From DASQZK01 sp963732905 (GTDB taxonomy: Bacteria; Bacteroidota; Bacteroidia; Bacteroidales; GCA-2748055), in contig CAVTBM010000004.1 of the NCBI GenBank assembly GCA_963732905.1, forward strand, positions 124,001-188,000: DNA of 64,000 nucleotides, in the 5' to 3' direction. Positions 26,985-35,878 of the stretch are shown piece after piece. Each line of letters starts with the position of its first letter. Within the stretch, counting starts at the first letter, position 1. The notes beneath the pieces were generated by a model, which was not told the DNA's origin, did no database searches, and saw only the letters and a list, made by a program, of their open reading frames with translations. The position numbers and the translations under genes were made by a program.

Positions 26985-27209
26985 AGGAAAAGATGTTTGC
27001 TTCTCCGGGATCTGCACATCCTTTTTTCACTGGTAAAACCTTCAAAAACAGAGGCGATTTTTTCAAAAAATTCATTCTTCAGAGCACCATTGATATCCGG
27101 ATGACACAAACAGACAAGATCTTACTGAAGGAGATTCCCGCTCCCTAAGCGCATCAATTTTCGCTTTCACCTTAGCGGCTCCGACAAATTTTCCACTTGT
27201 CCGTTGCAT
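26985..27209 (-). pseudogene. Decayed IS3-family orfA copy
   Basis: The minus strand starts MQRTSGKFVGAAKVKAKIDA then LRERES, parallel to MKRSRRKFTSAFKAKVAIEA LKERES of the next copy. In another frame it continues HPDINGALKNEFFEKIASVF, parallel to HPNIISKWKKEFLEKSASVF. Internal stops and a frameshift kill it. It stands directly beside the better preserved copy, so two insertions or a tandem duplication occurred here. Confidence 0.7.
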
Positions 27210-27244
27210 AACCCTTCGGCTAAAAATACTAACTAAATTCCAAC

Positions 27245-27577
27245 TTAACTAAAAATATGCCCTGTCAAAAGAGAGATTTGGTAACAGAGATCCGGGAAGA
27301 AGAAATTCCGCAAGCTTTTTTTTAAAAAATCATTCTCTATTTCCAACTGGCCAATTTTGGCATACAGCTTCTCCGGATCTACGCCCTCTCTCTCATCGGT
27401 CTTACCTTCAAATACAGAGGCCGATTTTTCTAAAAACTCCTTCTTCCACTTACTGATAATGTTTGGATGTACTTCATACCGCTTGGATAATTCCGCAAGA
27501 GATTCCCGCTCCTTGAGCGCTTCTATTGCTACTTTTGCCTTAAAGGCACTGGTAAATTTTCTTCTTGATCGTTTCAT
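27245..27577 (-). pseudogene. IS3-family transposase orfA, truncated element
   Basis: An intact opening of an IS3-type orfA: MKRSRRKFTSAFKAKVAIEA, helix-turn-helix SLAELSKRYEVHPNIISKW, then KLYAKIGQLEIENDFLKKSL, the leucine zipper used for OrfA/OrfAB dimers. After this the frame departs from the family and ends 25 residues later. No orfB follows on this strand, so the element cannot move by itself. Confidence 0.75.
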
Positions 27578-27582
27578 GATTC

Positions 27583-27621
27583 ACTGGTTAAAATTAGTAA
27601 CTAAATTTCAACTTAACCAGT
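27583..27621. repeat. Inverted repeat next to the orfA copy
   Basis: ACTGGTTAA (27583-27591) and TTAACCAGT (27613-27621), perfect 9-base arms with a 21-base spacer. A similar stretch (CTAACTAAATTCCAACTTAA, about 27224-27246) follows the decayed copy, so this is probably an element end. The rest of 27622-27839 has no recognisable content. Confidence 0.5.
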
Positions 27622-27839
27622 GGTCCTGTTTTTGGGGAGTATTATAGTACTGAAAGGTTGAATAGGCGATAACCTGATCTTTTCAGTAAGATTTTTATGG
27701 TTGGTTACTTTCTTTGCAGGCTTCGACATGAGCGAACATCTCGGCCTGGCTATGTCTTATTTTTTTTCTCATGCGCCAAATCTACGCACTTACAATCAGG
27801 TTTGGAAGACGGGGTTGGTAGAGGGGATACGGAAAAAGG

Positions 27840-27986
27840 CAGGAAATTTCGGACTTTATCGCAAAAGTTTTTGAAGGCCTTTGCGAAAACTCCGTCCTTG
27901 AACATCGCCTGACACAAAAGGGAAAAACTATGCAGAACGGTTACAGAGAACGGTTTAACGGAACTTACTGGGAGGATGTGTTTTAG
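27840..27986 (+). pseudogene. IS3-family orfB (integrase core) fragment
   Basis: A 48-codon open stretch reads DFIAKVFEGLCENSVLEHRL, TQKGKTMQNGYRERFNGTYW, EDVF, then stop. This is the end of the DDE integrase core, whose catalytic Glu lies in the N-G-x-x-E-R-F-N-G-T motif. It runs opposite to the neighbouring orfA copies, so it comes from another insertion or a rearrangement. No gene is visible between it and 28091. Confidence 0.7.
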
Positions 27987-28090
27987 AGGGTGGGAATTTT
28001 TCAACTTTTTTGATTTTGTATTAGTGTAGGCTTGAGGGTTTGAAATGAAAGTTCCTTTGCATAATCAGTAAAGCAATTGTTAATGCCAAT

Positions 28091-28774
28091 TTACATCCCG
28101 AATCGGTAACCAATTCCTGACTCAGTTATAAATAATTTTGGTCTATTTGGATTATCTTCGAGTTTCTTGCGTAATTGTGCAATGAAAACCCTCAAATATT
28201 GGGTTTGGTGACCATATTGCGATCCCCATACCTCTTTCAGTATATATTGGTGTGTCAGTACTCTGCCTTCATTCCGTACAAAGAGAGAAAGCATTGAAAA
28301 TTCGGTAGCCGTTAGTTTTACAATTTCATTATTCTTCGTAACAATATGTTTGTTCAGATCAATGATAAGATTGTCAAATTTGTGGCAGGGATCATCCGTG
28401 GTGCTATTATCCTGCCGGATTGCCACCCGGATCCTGGCAAGCAGTTCGCCGGTTCTGAAAGGCTTTGTAAGGTAATCATTGGCGCCATTATCAAGAGCTG
28501 CAATGATATCCTCTTCTGTATTTCTCACCGAAAGCACCAATATAGGTTTGCTGTACCAACCCCTCAGCCCTTTGATAATTTCCTGTCCGTCTATATCAGG
28601 TAATCCCAGATCGAGTATAATAAGGGAAGGATGATGAGTTGCTGCCAATACCAGACCTTCATTGCCATTCGATGCATCAATAACTTTGAAATTATTCGCA
28701 GTAAGTGTTATATCCAGCAACTTTCGTATCGACCTTTCATCATCTACCACCAATATCGTATCGTTATTTTCCAT
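28091..28774 (-). CDS. OmpR/KdpE-type response regulator
   Basis: 227 residues: a receiver with phospho-acceptor Asp55 (LIILDLGLPDIDG) and Lys in TKPF, then a winged-helix DNA-binding domain (LTATEFSMLSLFVRNEGRVL; later YLRVFIAQLRKKLEDNPN, ITESGIGYRF). KdpE is the closest well-known relative. It starts 18 bases after the kinase gene and is last in the order small peptide, TrkH, TrkH, kinase, regulator, so it likely controls that operon or potassium genes in general. Confidence 0.93.
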   Translation of the reverse strand: MENNDTILVVDDERSIRKLLDITLTANNFKVIDASNGNEGLVLAATHHPSLIILDLGLPDIDGQEIIKGLRGWYSKPILVLSVRNTEEDIIAALDNGANDYLTKPFRTGELLARIRVAIRQDNSTTDDPCHKFDNLIIDLNKHIVTKNNEIVKLTATEFSMLSLFVRNEGRVLTHQYILKEVWGSQYGHQTQYLRVFIAQLRKKLEDNPNRPKLFITESGIGYRFGM

Positions 28775-28792
28775 GAAAAAAATATTGATTAT

Positions 28793-30301
28793 TCAGATAG
28801 TATCAGGAATCTCTACAGGAATTTCCACAGTAATACTGGCACCACCTTCAGGTCGGTTTGTTGCTTTAACCGAACCATTGTGCGCTTCAACGAATCCTTT
28901 AACGATTGACAATCCCAATCCTAAGCCCCCGGTCCTCTTGGAGTTAATTCTGTAAAATTTGTCAAAAACTTTAGTTAACGCTTCTTTGGGAAATCCAGGT
29001 CCCTGATCTTTTATGGTAATAATTAATTTTCCTTTAGTTATTTTGACATTCAGTATTATAGTCGAATTGACAGGGGCATATTCACAGCAATTATATAGAA
29101 GATTAAATAATACCTGATGCATCAAACCAAAATCAATTTTTACCGGATCCAAAGAATCAGGTACGGAGATTTCCAGATTGAAATTTTTTAATTCTTCCGC
29201 CAGATCCTCACGTACTTTATTTATCAAATCATTGATATCATACCAATCCAGGCGTAATGAAACCCTCCCATTCTCAATCCTTGAAATATTAAGCAAATTC
29301 TCTATCAGACGGTTGAGTCTAAGGGATGAATAAAATATCTCTTTACTCAAGTCCATCTGCATGGATCTATCGCCTGTTGATGTCAATAAGGAATCAGAGG
29401 CTGCCATTATAGTTGCAACAGGTATTCTGAACTCATGTGAAACTGAATTAAATAGTGTTTTATATAATCGGTCAGATTCATCCAGAAACCTCGCTTTTTT
29501 TGCCAGTTCGCTTAAAAATTCTCTTTCCAGCGCATTGATGATCTGAGATAAAAATGTTTCCCAAAGGACCCTCATTATTTCAGACATTGGTTTTTCCAGA
29601 GATATAACGACAACACCGGTATTTACTTTTGAACCTTTTAGTGGAAAAAATGTGAAAAAGCTTGAAGAATTTTTATCCACAAACTTGCCTGCAACTCTTG
29701 AACTTTTAAAAACAAATTCCGTCATCCGGTAATCTTCTTCGAAAAAATTTAAACCCATATCTGAATCAGGTTTTGCTAAAAGCTCATTTTCTCCATTCTG
29801 CAAAAAAAAATGAGCTTCCAGTAAAAAATATTTCTTTATCTCTAACCGTGCGACATTAAGTACTTCATCGAGTCCCCTGGCTTTGGAAAGTTTAGTTGTC
29901 AATTGGAACAATGCATTTGTATGTTCCTCTCTTTCTCTGGTTTTCTGTTCCTGATTACGGACCCTTGTTGTTAAAACCCCGTTCAGTAAGGCAATGAAAA
30001 AGAACATACAAAACATTAAAACATCTTCAAGCTTATCGATCTTAAATGTATAATGTGGAGGAATAAAAAAATAATTCCATACCAATGCGCTTAATGTGGA
30101 TGCTACAAGTACAGAACCGACTTCCATAAAAGTGGCAAGAATTGATACAATGAAAAGCAAGATGAAGGACACAACATGATAGAGCTGGGCATTGGCAAAG
30201 GGTATACAAAATACAACAGTAATGGCAATGATCAGGACAGCCATTATGTATTGATTAGGTGAACTAAAAAGAAATTTACGAATACCCGCTCCCATTTTCA
30301 T
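28793..30301 (-). CDS. Sensor histidine kinase resembling the C-terminal half of KdpD
   Basis: 502 residues. Four closely spaced N-terminal helices (about 15-105, with WNYFFIPPHYTFKI) form the DUF4118 domain of KdpD. A GAF-like region follows, then HisKA with His289 (VSHEFRIP) and an ATPase domain (NLLYNCCEYA, DQGPGFP, GGLGLGLSIVKGF). The KdpD N-terminal ATP-binding and USP domains are absent; those occur as a separate protein at 20840-21964. It pairs with the KdpE-like regulator just downstream. Confidence 0.92.
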   Translation of the reverse strand: MKMGAGIRKFLFSSPNQYIMAVLIIAITVVFCIPFANAQLYHVVSFILLFIVSILATFMEVGSVLVASTLSALVWNYFFIPPHYTFKIDKLEDVLMFCMFFFIALLNGVLTTRVRNQEQKTREREEHTNALFQLTTKLSKARGLDEVLNVARLEIKKYFLLEAHFFLQNGENELLAKPDSDMGLNFFEEDYRMTEFVFKSSRVAGKFVDKNSSSFFTFFPLKGSKVNTGVVVISLEKPMSEIMRVLWETFLSQIINALEREFLSELAKKARFLDESDRLYKTLFNSVSHEFRIPVATIMAASDSLLTSTGDRSMQMDLSKEIFYSSLRLNRLIENLLNISRIENGRVSLRLDWYDINDLINKVREDLAEELKNFNLEISVPDSLDPVKIDFGLMHQVLFNLLYNCCEYAPVNSTIILNVKITKGKLIITIKDQGPGFPKEALTKVFDKFYRINSKRTGGLGLGLSIVKGFVEAHNGSVKATNRPEGGASITVEIPVEIPDTI

Positions 30302-30332
30302 TATATCTGATTTAGGAGTAAAATTAGCACAT

Positions 30333-31910
30333 TCAAATGATCCTGGGTTCAGTTCCCCAGAAAATTGATCGTATCAAAACCAGGACCGGAATAATTTCAA
30401 GTCTTCCCGACCACATTTGAAAAATATACACGACTTCAAGTACCGGTGACATATGAGGATTGGTTATACCAGCCGATAAGCCAACCGTACTCTGAGCAGA
30501 GGAAGATTCGAATAATGCTTCCGCAAAGCTATAGTCCTCATGTGTATACAGAGCTGTAATAATGGCTCCTGCTAATGTGAAAAGAAAAAACAGGATCGCA
30601 AGTGCAGCAGCTTTTGTAAATTCCTTATTTAGCTCCTGAGGCAGCATTGATTTTCCGTTAAACCTGATAAATTTTATTGTATTTTTTGAAAAAAATACGG
30701 AGTTAACCTGCCACTGTAATCCTTTCTTTAAGGTCAGTGCACGGATCATTTTAATTCCACCAACAGTGGCTCCTGACGCACCGCCAATAAACATTGCCCC
30801 GGCTACAACAAATACAATAGAAAGCCAGTCCCAACGCGCTATATCAGAGGTTTGCCAACCAGTAGTCGACATGGCACTGACAAATTGAAAAATACCTGTA
30901 CGAAATGGAGTGGAGATATTATCTGCATCTAACAGTAAAAGTGAAAGCAGGACACTACCCAGGAGAAATGCAAAAAGCAGTGCTCGGGTCTGAATATCCT
31001 CCCATATTTCGCTTAATTTCTTATCAAAAAGGACTCTGTAATAAAATGTTATGGAAAATGAACCCAAAATCATCGGTAAAAGGTAAAGCATTTCCATGGC
31101 AGCAGAGTGGTATCCCGAAATACTATCATCAAGAGTACTGAATCCCCCTGTTGATTGACCTGCCATTGCATGATTAATTGAATCGAATACATTCTTGCAA
31201 AGAGGGTAATCAGGAAGGATCAGGTATGTGCCAATGATCAGATAAATAACCGAGAATAGCGTCACAAAAAGATACGTTTTCCAAATGGCTCTTGCCGTAT
31301 CAATGATCCTTGGTTGAAATTTTTTAACGCTCGAGTCGGTACTGAATAATTCCAACGATTGTTGACCTGATGAATCCCGGAATACGGCAAGGACCATAAT
31401 GATAAACCCTGCACCTCCAAACCATTGTGCTAATGAACGGTAAAACAAAACTCCATTTCCGACCGATGGTTCATGAACGGCCATTGTTAACCCGGTAGTA
31501 GTGAAAGCACTCATGCTCTCAAAAAAACAATGCAGATAATTTTTAAAATAAATGAGACTTGAAAAAGAATAGTCCGCACCAGGAGGTATAAAGCTATTCA
31601 TGATCTTTTCCGGTGTAATATGGGCTATAATGAAAAACGGGAATCCTCCCATTAAAGTAATGGCTAGCCAGCCCATAGCTGCAATGATAAGAGCGTTATT
31701 ATATCTTACATCCTCCGAATCTTTAAAATAGTAATACAAAAATATACCTATTCCGAAAGAAAAAAGGGCCGCAAGAAAAAACCCAAGGGCCGAATAGACC
31801 TCCGAATATATGAGGGAAACTAACGAGGGTATAAATATGATAATACCCTCTAATATTAACAGACTTCCTACTTGTTTAAATATTGTTTTTAACGTTGATC
31901 CTGAAACCAT
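30333..31910 (-). CDS. TrkH family potassium uptake protein, paralogue 2
   Basis: 525 residues. Four pore repeats with filter glycines: SAFTTTGLTM, AGQSTGGFSTLD, SAMSTTGWQTSD and SAQSTVGLSAG. The opening helices and a conserved W-GGAGFIIM (QWFGGAGFIIMVLAVFRDSS) fit the TrkH branch. The start codon lies two bases after the stop of paralogue 3, so the two are translationally coupled and might form a heterodimer. TrkH channels work as dimers. No TrkA is adjacent. Confidence 0.93.
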   Translation of the reverse strand: MVSGSTLKTIFKQVGSLLILEGIIIFIPSLVSLIYSEVYSALGFFLAALFSFGIGIFLYYYFKDSEDVRYNNALIIAAMGWLAITLMGGFPFFIIAHITPEKIMNSFIPPGADYSFSSLIYFKNYLHCFFESMSAFTTTGLTMAVHEPSVGNGVLFYRSLAQWFGGAGFIIMVLAVFRDSSGQQSLELFSTDSSVKKFQPRIIDTARAIWKTYLFVTLFSVIYLIIGTYLILPDYPLCKNVFDSINHAMAGQSTGGFSTLDDSISGYHSAAMEMLYLLPMILGSFSITFYYRVLFDKKLSEIWEDIQTRALLFAFLLGSVLLSLLLLDADNISTPFRTGIFQFVSAMSTTGWQTSDIARWDWLSIVFVVAGAMFIGGASGATVGGIKMIRALTLKKGLQWQVNSVFFSKNTIKFIRFNGKSMLPQELNKEFTKAAALAILFFLFTLAGAIITALYTHEDYSFAEALFESSSAQSTVGLSAGITNPHMSPVLEVVYIFQMWSGRLEIIPVLVLIRSIFWGTEPRII

Positions 31911-31912
31911 TT

Positions 31913-33367
31913 TTAGTTTGCAATTATAATTTCATCAGATTTCTTTCTTTTATATGCTGAAGGTGTCAGTAGAATAATAATCGGATAAATCTCCAGCCGT
32001 CCGGTTACCATAAGAATACTCATAATAATTTTCACATTATCAGAATAATCAGTTAGGTTGGTTTTCAATCCGAAATTCGACAGAGAGGAAATTGAGAGCA
32101 TGAATGATTTCGAAAAGGCTATGTTATTATCTGTTAACAGAAAAACCCCTAAAAACATCATAAATATCAACAGGGCCAAATAAGTGATGAGAGAACTACT
32201 TTGCTTATATCTCTTATACCGGCCTGGACCGGATGATGATTGCATCAAAGAAAAATTTACGTTTCGAAATTCTTCTCTAATAAACTTGAATAATTGTATG
32301 ATTCGAAATATTTTAATGCCACCGCTTGTTGTTCCGGAGCAACCTCCTATAAAAACTAATACGAAAAACAACATCAAAATATACCGGGGCAAATGAAAGA
32401 TGTGGGCTGTAAAATATCCGGATGTTGTAATAGATGAGATCAGTTCAAAATACTCATCTCCTTGTTGGTTAAAAGCATCCCCAGGTAAATTAATAACTAA
32501 AAGTATAAGCGAAAATATGAGTATAATTCCAAAGAAAAGAAGTACCTCATGATAAAAGTGATGGCTTGACTTGAATCGTTTGAATATCAAGTGTAAGTAA
32601 AAAAAGTAACTTACACCTGATAAAATCATAAAAAGACCCATGATTAACTTTATCTGCAAAGTAAAGTTTGGATAATCGACAGGACTGAAACTACTGAGAG
32701 AAACTGTCCCAAAAGCATAGCATAAACTTTGATAAAATCTAATCCCTTCTGCATTTAATAATACTGCCTCTATGATAGTTAATAAACCATAAATGAGTAT
32801 AATGGCTAATATAGCCTTATTCAGTTCCCTATTCGACAATTTCTTGACAAACCTTCCCGTAGGTGAATTTTGAAAATTGCCAATATTTATTCGCGGAAAA
32901 ACACTGTAAAAAAGAAATATAGTTACGATGCCACCGATCCATTGGGTTAGACTACGCCATATTATCAAAGATACCGGCAGATCCTCAACATTGTCTATCG
33001 TAGTGAATCCCGTGGTTGTAAATCCGGAGACACTTTCGAAAATAATGTCAATACCCGATGAAAATTTATGGCTAAATACGTAAGGCAGGGTACCTGCAAA
33101 AATTAGGATGACCCATATGATAAAAATATCAAAAATAATTTTAGATGACGTAATCCTTTCCTTGTTACGGTTAGCAGAAAACAAACACAATATGCCTGCA
33201 GTAAGCAAAATTCCTTCAGTTAGAAGAAATGGAATCACCGGTTCTGAATAATATATGGCAAATGGAATGCAGAGTAATGTAAAAAAAAATTCAAGTAAGA
33301 GAATGACCCCACATTTTAACAACACACTGCCAGCAATTAACTTATGCATAGATTCAATCATTTTCAA
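31913..33367 (-). CDS. TrkH family protein, paralogue 3, with altered selectivity filter
   Basis: 484 residues. The pore repeats are SGFTTTGFTT (Gly120), GTVSLSSFSPVD, TTSGYFT (Gly317) and SSLSNFGLKTN. The second repeat has Ser225-Ser226 where TrkH proteins keep T-G-G-F, so one of the four filter glycines is replaced. In plant HKT transporters a Gly to Ser change in a filter position favours Na+ over K+. Overall helices and length are normal and the gene is otherwise intact. It is second in the operon, after a 32-residue membrane peptide. Confidence 0.9.
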   Translation of the reverse strand: MKMIESMHKLIAGSVLLKCGVILLLEFFFTLLCIPFAIYYSEPVIPFLLTEGILLTAGILCLFSANRNKERITSSKIIFDIFIIWVILIFAGTLPYVFSHKFSSGIDIIFESVSGFTTTGFTTIDNVEDLPVSLIIWRSLTQWIGGIVTIFLFYSVFPRINIGNFQNSPTGRFVKKLSNRELNKAILAIILIYGLLTIIEAVLLNAEGIRFYQSLCYAFGTVSLSSFSPVDYPNFTLQIKLIMGLFMILSGVSYFFYLHLIFKRFKSSHHFYHEVLLFFGIILIFSLILLVINLPGDAFNQQGDEYFELISSITTSGYFTAHIFHLPRYILMLFFVLVFIGGCSGTTSGGIKIFRIIQLFKFIREEFRNVNFSLMQSSSGPGRYKRYKQSSSLITYLALLIFMMFLGVFLLTDNNIAFSKSFMLSISSLSNFGLKTNLTDYSDNVKIIMSILMVTGRLEIYPIIILLTPSAYKRKKSDEIIIAN

Positions 33368-33387
33368 TAGTCAACATGTCATAGACA

Positions 33388-33486
33388 TTAAAAATCTCTG
33401 TTATCCCACCAGTATGTTATTATCAATATGAGGCTTCTAATCATAACGAAAAGAAAAACGACAATCAGAATTGCTATTTTTACCAT
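33388..33486 (-). CDS. 32-residue membrane peptide at the head of the trkH operon
   Basis: The minus strand from ATG 33486 gives MVKIAILIVVFLFVMIRSLI then LIITYWWDNRDF. One hydrophobic helix with a polar, aromatic C-terminal end, 20 bases ahead of the TrkH paralogue 3 start. Similar in design to KdpF but without its motif. It is the only start-to-stop frame with this character in the leader and shares the operon's strand. Confidence 0.5.
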   Translation of the reverse strand: MVKIAILIVVFLFVMIRSLILIITYWWDNRDF

Positions 33487-34091
33487 ATCTATAAATGAAA
33501 GCCCCACTGTTGATCTGTATTTGATTTTACAAAGTTCTGGAGATTTTTATAAATAATCTGTAAAGATTTCAATGCTGGACATAAATTATTTATAAAGATA
33601 TTTATTATGAAAGTGTCATTATTAAAATCTAAGACAGTCACTTATTGGCGTCCACATCCGACTAAAGTATTTTATATAGAAAAAGAGTAAGCCGGAAATT
33701 ATACTGCTTGATTACCAGTCTACCCTGGTTGCCAATTTCGATGAGGGCAAAGCTTGGAAAGCAAAATATCAGGGCAAAAAGCCTTATCCAGATCATTCTT
33801 ATCAGGGTATATCGTTGAATTTCCGGGGAAATTCAGTTTTAATTTTTCTTAAATGAACGATCTTTACCCGCTTTATGAGATTTTAATCTACCCATTGCAG
33901 AGGAGAGGATACCTATATTTATCAAAAAAATCCATCTCATGTTTCAGGTATCCGGACTGTATCCCCATTGATCATGTCTGAGAGCAGGCAGAATCAGGTA
34001 TTGATAAACGTTCCGCCCGCTCCAGAATGTGGTTTATCAGCTCTGCAACCCGAAACATGACCCTGAAAAGTGTTTAATAAAACTCTAACCC
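33487..34091. other. Long gap between the trkH operon and the glycan locus
   Basis: About 600 bases without an intact gene. A stretch open on the plus strand (33680-33856) translates as ILLDYQSTLVANFDEGKAWK then AKYQGKKPYPDHSYQGISLN, has no start codon and may be a worn transposase or other gene fragment; I could not place it. No good promoter or terminator was seen. Confidence 0.4.
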
Positions 34092-35615
34092 ATGAAGAAT
34101 GCATTGTTCATATTCTCGTTGATGGCAGCACTTCTGTCGGTAACTGCCTGTCATACCCCGGCACCAACCACTCCTGCTACTTCAGACACAGGGAAATTCA
34201 AACCCGATGAAAACTCATTTAAGCAATATCAATATCCGGAATGGTTTCGTGATGCCAAGCTGGGATTCTGGTCCCATTGGGGACCCCAGGCTGTTCCCAG
34301 GCAGGGTGACTGGTACGCACGTAAGATGTACCAGGAAGGAAGTGATGATTACAAATATCAGGTTGAACATTACGGTCATCCCTCAAAATTTGGGTATAAA
34401 GACATTATTCCTCTGTGGAAGGCCCAAAGATGGGACCCGGATAAATTGATGGCCCTGTATAAAAAAGCCGGGGCAAAATACTTTGTCTCCATGGGCAGTC
34501 ATCACGACGACTTTTTCCTCTGGGATTCCAGGATACATCCCTGGAATGCCGTTAACTACGGCCCTCACAAAGATGTGGTGGGATTATGGCAGAAAGCAGC
34601 CAAAAAGGAAGGGTTACGGTTTGGGGTGTCAGAACACCTGGGGGCCAGTTTTACCTGGTTTCAGACCAGCCACTTAGCAGACACCACCGGACCGATGAAA
34701 GGCGTACCCTACGATGGGAATGACCCCATGTATCAGGACCTGTATCATGCCAAAGCCATGCCGGATGACCAGGGCTGGCTGAGCAATAACCAGGAATGGC
34801 AGCGGGAATGGTTGTTCAGTATCAAGGAGTTAATCGACAAATATCATCCTGATTTGCTCTATTCAGACAGCCAGTTTCCTTATGAAGAATACGGCCGGAA
34901 TATGCTTGCCTATTATTACAACACAGATATGACAAAGAACGGGGGAAAACTGGAAGCTGTCTATACGTGTAAACAGGCCTCGGAAGGTATGTGGGTCGAC
35001 GACCTGGAGAGAGGCGTGATGGATACCATCAGCAAATTCCCATGGCAAACAGACACCTCCATCGGGGACTGGTATTACCGCACCGGCCAGAAATATAAGA
35101 GCGCCAACCTCGTGATCCAGATGCTGGTTGATATTGTCAGTAAAAATGGCAACCTGCTGATCAATATCGTGCAAACACCTGAAGGAGACCTTGAGCCGGA
35201 TGTGCTGAAAATTGTAGATGGGATCGGCCAGTGGATGGCATTGAATGGTGAAGGTATTTACGGTACCCGGCCCTGGAAGGTATACGGAGAGCATCCGGTA
35301 GAAGAACAGCTTGTGAAAAGCGAAAAGTTCAATGAGGAAAAAATTGAGTATAGTGCCGGAGATATACGTTTCACAACAAAAGGGGATACCCTGTATGCAT
35401 TTTGTCTGGATACACCGGCAGAAGATGTACATATTCACTCACTGGGAAAAAATTCAAAATATAACGATCAATCGATAAAATCCATTCATTTGCTGGGAAG
35501 CGATGAAAGCGTTAAATGGGAACAGGGGGAAGATGAACTGGTTATTGATAAGCCGGCTAAAATGCCTGAAGGTCAGGTCCGGGTACTCGGATTCATAATT
35601 GAGTTTGGGGATTGA
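34092..35615 (+). CDS. GH29 alpha-L-fucosidase lipoprotein
   Basis: 507 residues with lipoprotein signal MKNALFIFSLMAALLSVTAC (Cys20). The GH29 barrel shows EWFRDAKLGFWSHWGPQAVP, KYFVSMGSHHDDFFLWDSR and RFGVSEHLGASF. The likely nucleophile is Asp259 in PDLLYSDSQFP, where most relatives read W-x-D-G. It is expected to remove fucose from glycans at the cell surface by a retaining mechanism. The C-terminal 100 residues form the usual beta-sandwich. First gene of the polysaccharide locus, upstream of the sodium:solute symporter. Confidence 0.9.
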   Translation: MKNALFIFSLMAALLSVTACHTPAPTTPATSDTGKFKPDENSFKQYQYPEWFRDAKLGFWSHWGPQAVPRQGDWYARKMYQEGSDDYKYQVEHYGHPSKFGYKDIIPLWKAQRWDPDKLMALYKKAGAKYFVSMGSHHDDFFLWDSRIHPWNAVNYGPHKDVVGLWQKAAKKEGLRFGVSEHLGASFTWFQTSHLADTTGPMKGVPYDGNDPMYQDLYHAKAMPDDQGWLSNNQEWQREWLFSIKELIDKYHPDLLYSDSQFPYEEYGRNMLAYYYNTDMTKNGGKLEAVYTCKQASEGMWVDDLERGVMDTISKFPWQTDTSIGDWYYRTGQKYKSANLVIQMLVDIVSKNGNLLINIVQTPEGDLEPDVLKIVDGIGQWMALNGEGIYGTRPWKVYGEHPVEEQLVKSEKFNEEKIEYSAGDIRFTTKGDTLYAFCLDTPAEDVHIHSLGKNSKYNDQSIKSIHLLGSDESVKWEQGEDELVIDKPAKMPEGQVRVLGFIIEFGD

Positions 35616-35644
35616 CAGGTCCGCCAGGCAGTTCTGAATAGGCA

Positions 35645-35683
35645 GGTAAGACATCAGTGACGGACAACAGAACATGTCTTACC
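35645..35683. repeat. Inverted repeat after the fucosidase gene
   Basis: GGTAAGACAT (35645-35654) and ATGTCTTACC (35674-35683), 10-base perfect arms with a 19-base loop, no T-run. It may be an mRNA 3' stabilising hairpin or a binding site. Confidence 0.4.
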
Positions 35684-35878
35684 GGTAAACCCTACCCTGG
35701 AAGATTCAGCACGAGAAACGAAAATTGTTTTTATATCTCTTCTTTTTCCGTTCCGTTTCTTCACCTGACAATTATTGAAAGGGCCATGTATACAAATGTT
35801 TACATGTCGAAAAGAATGATGTAAAAAATTAAGCCATTATTAATCTTTAAAATTAAATTATTAACTGAAGCATTAGAG

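Noticed and set aside
27750..28004. 84-codon minus-strand frame
   Set aside because: The plus strand of the same bases encodes an obvious IS3 integrase-core fragment.
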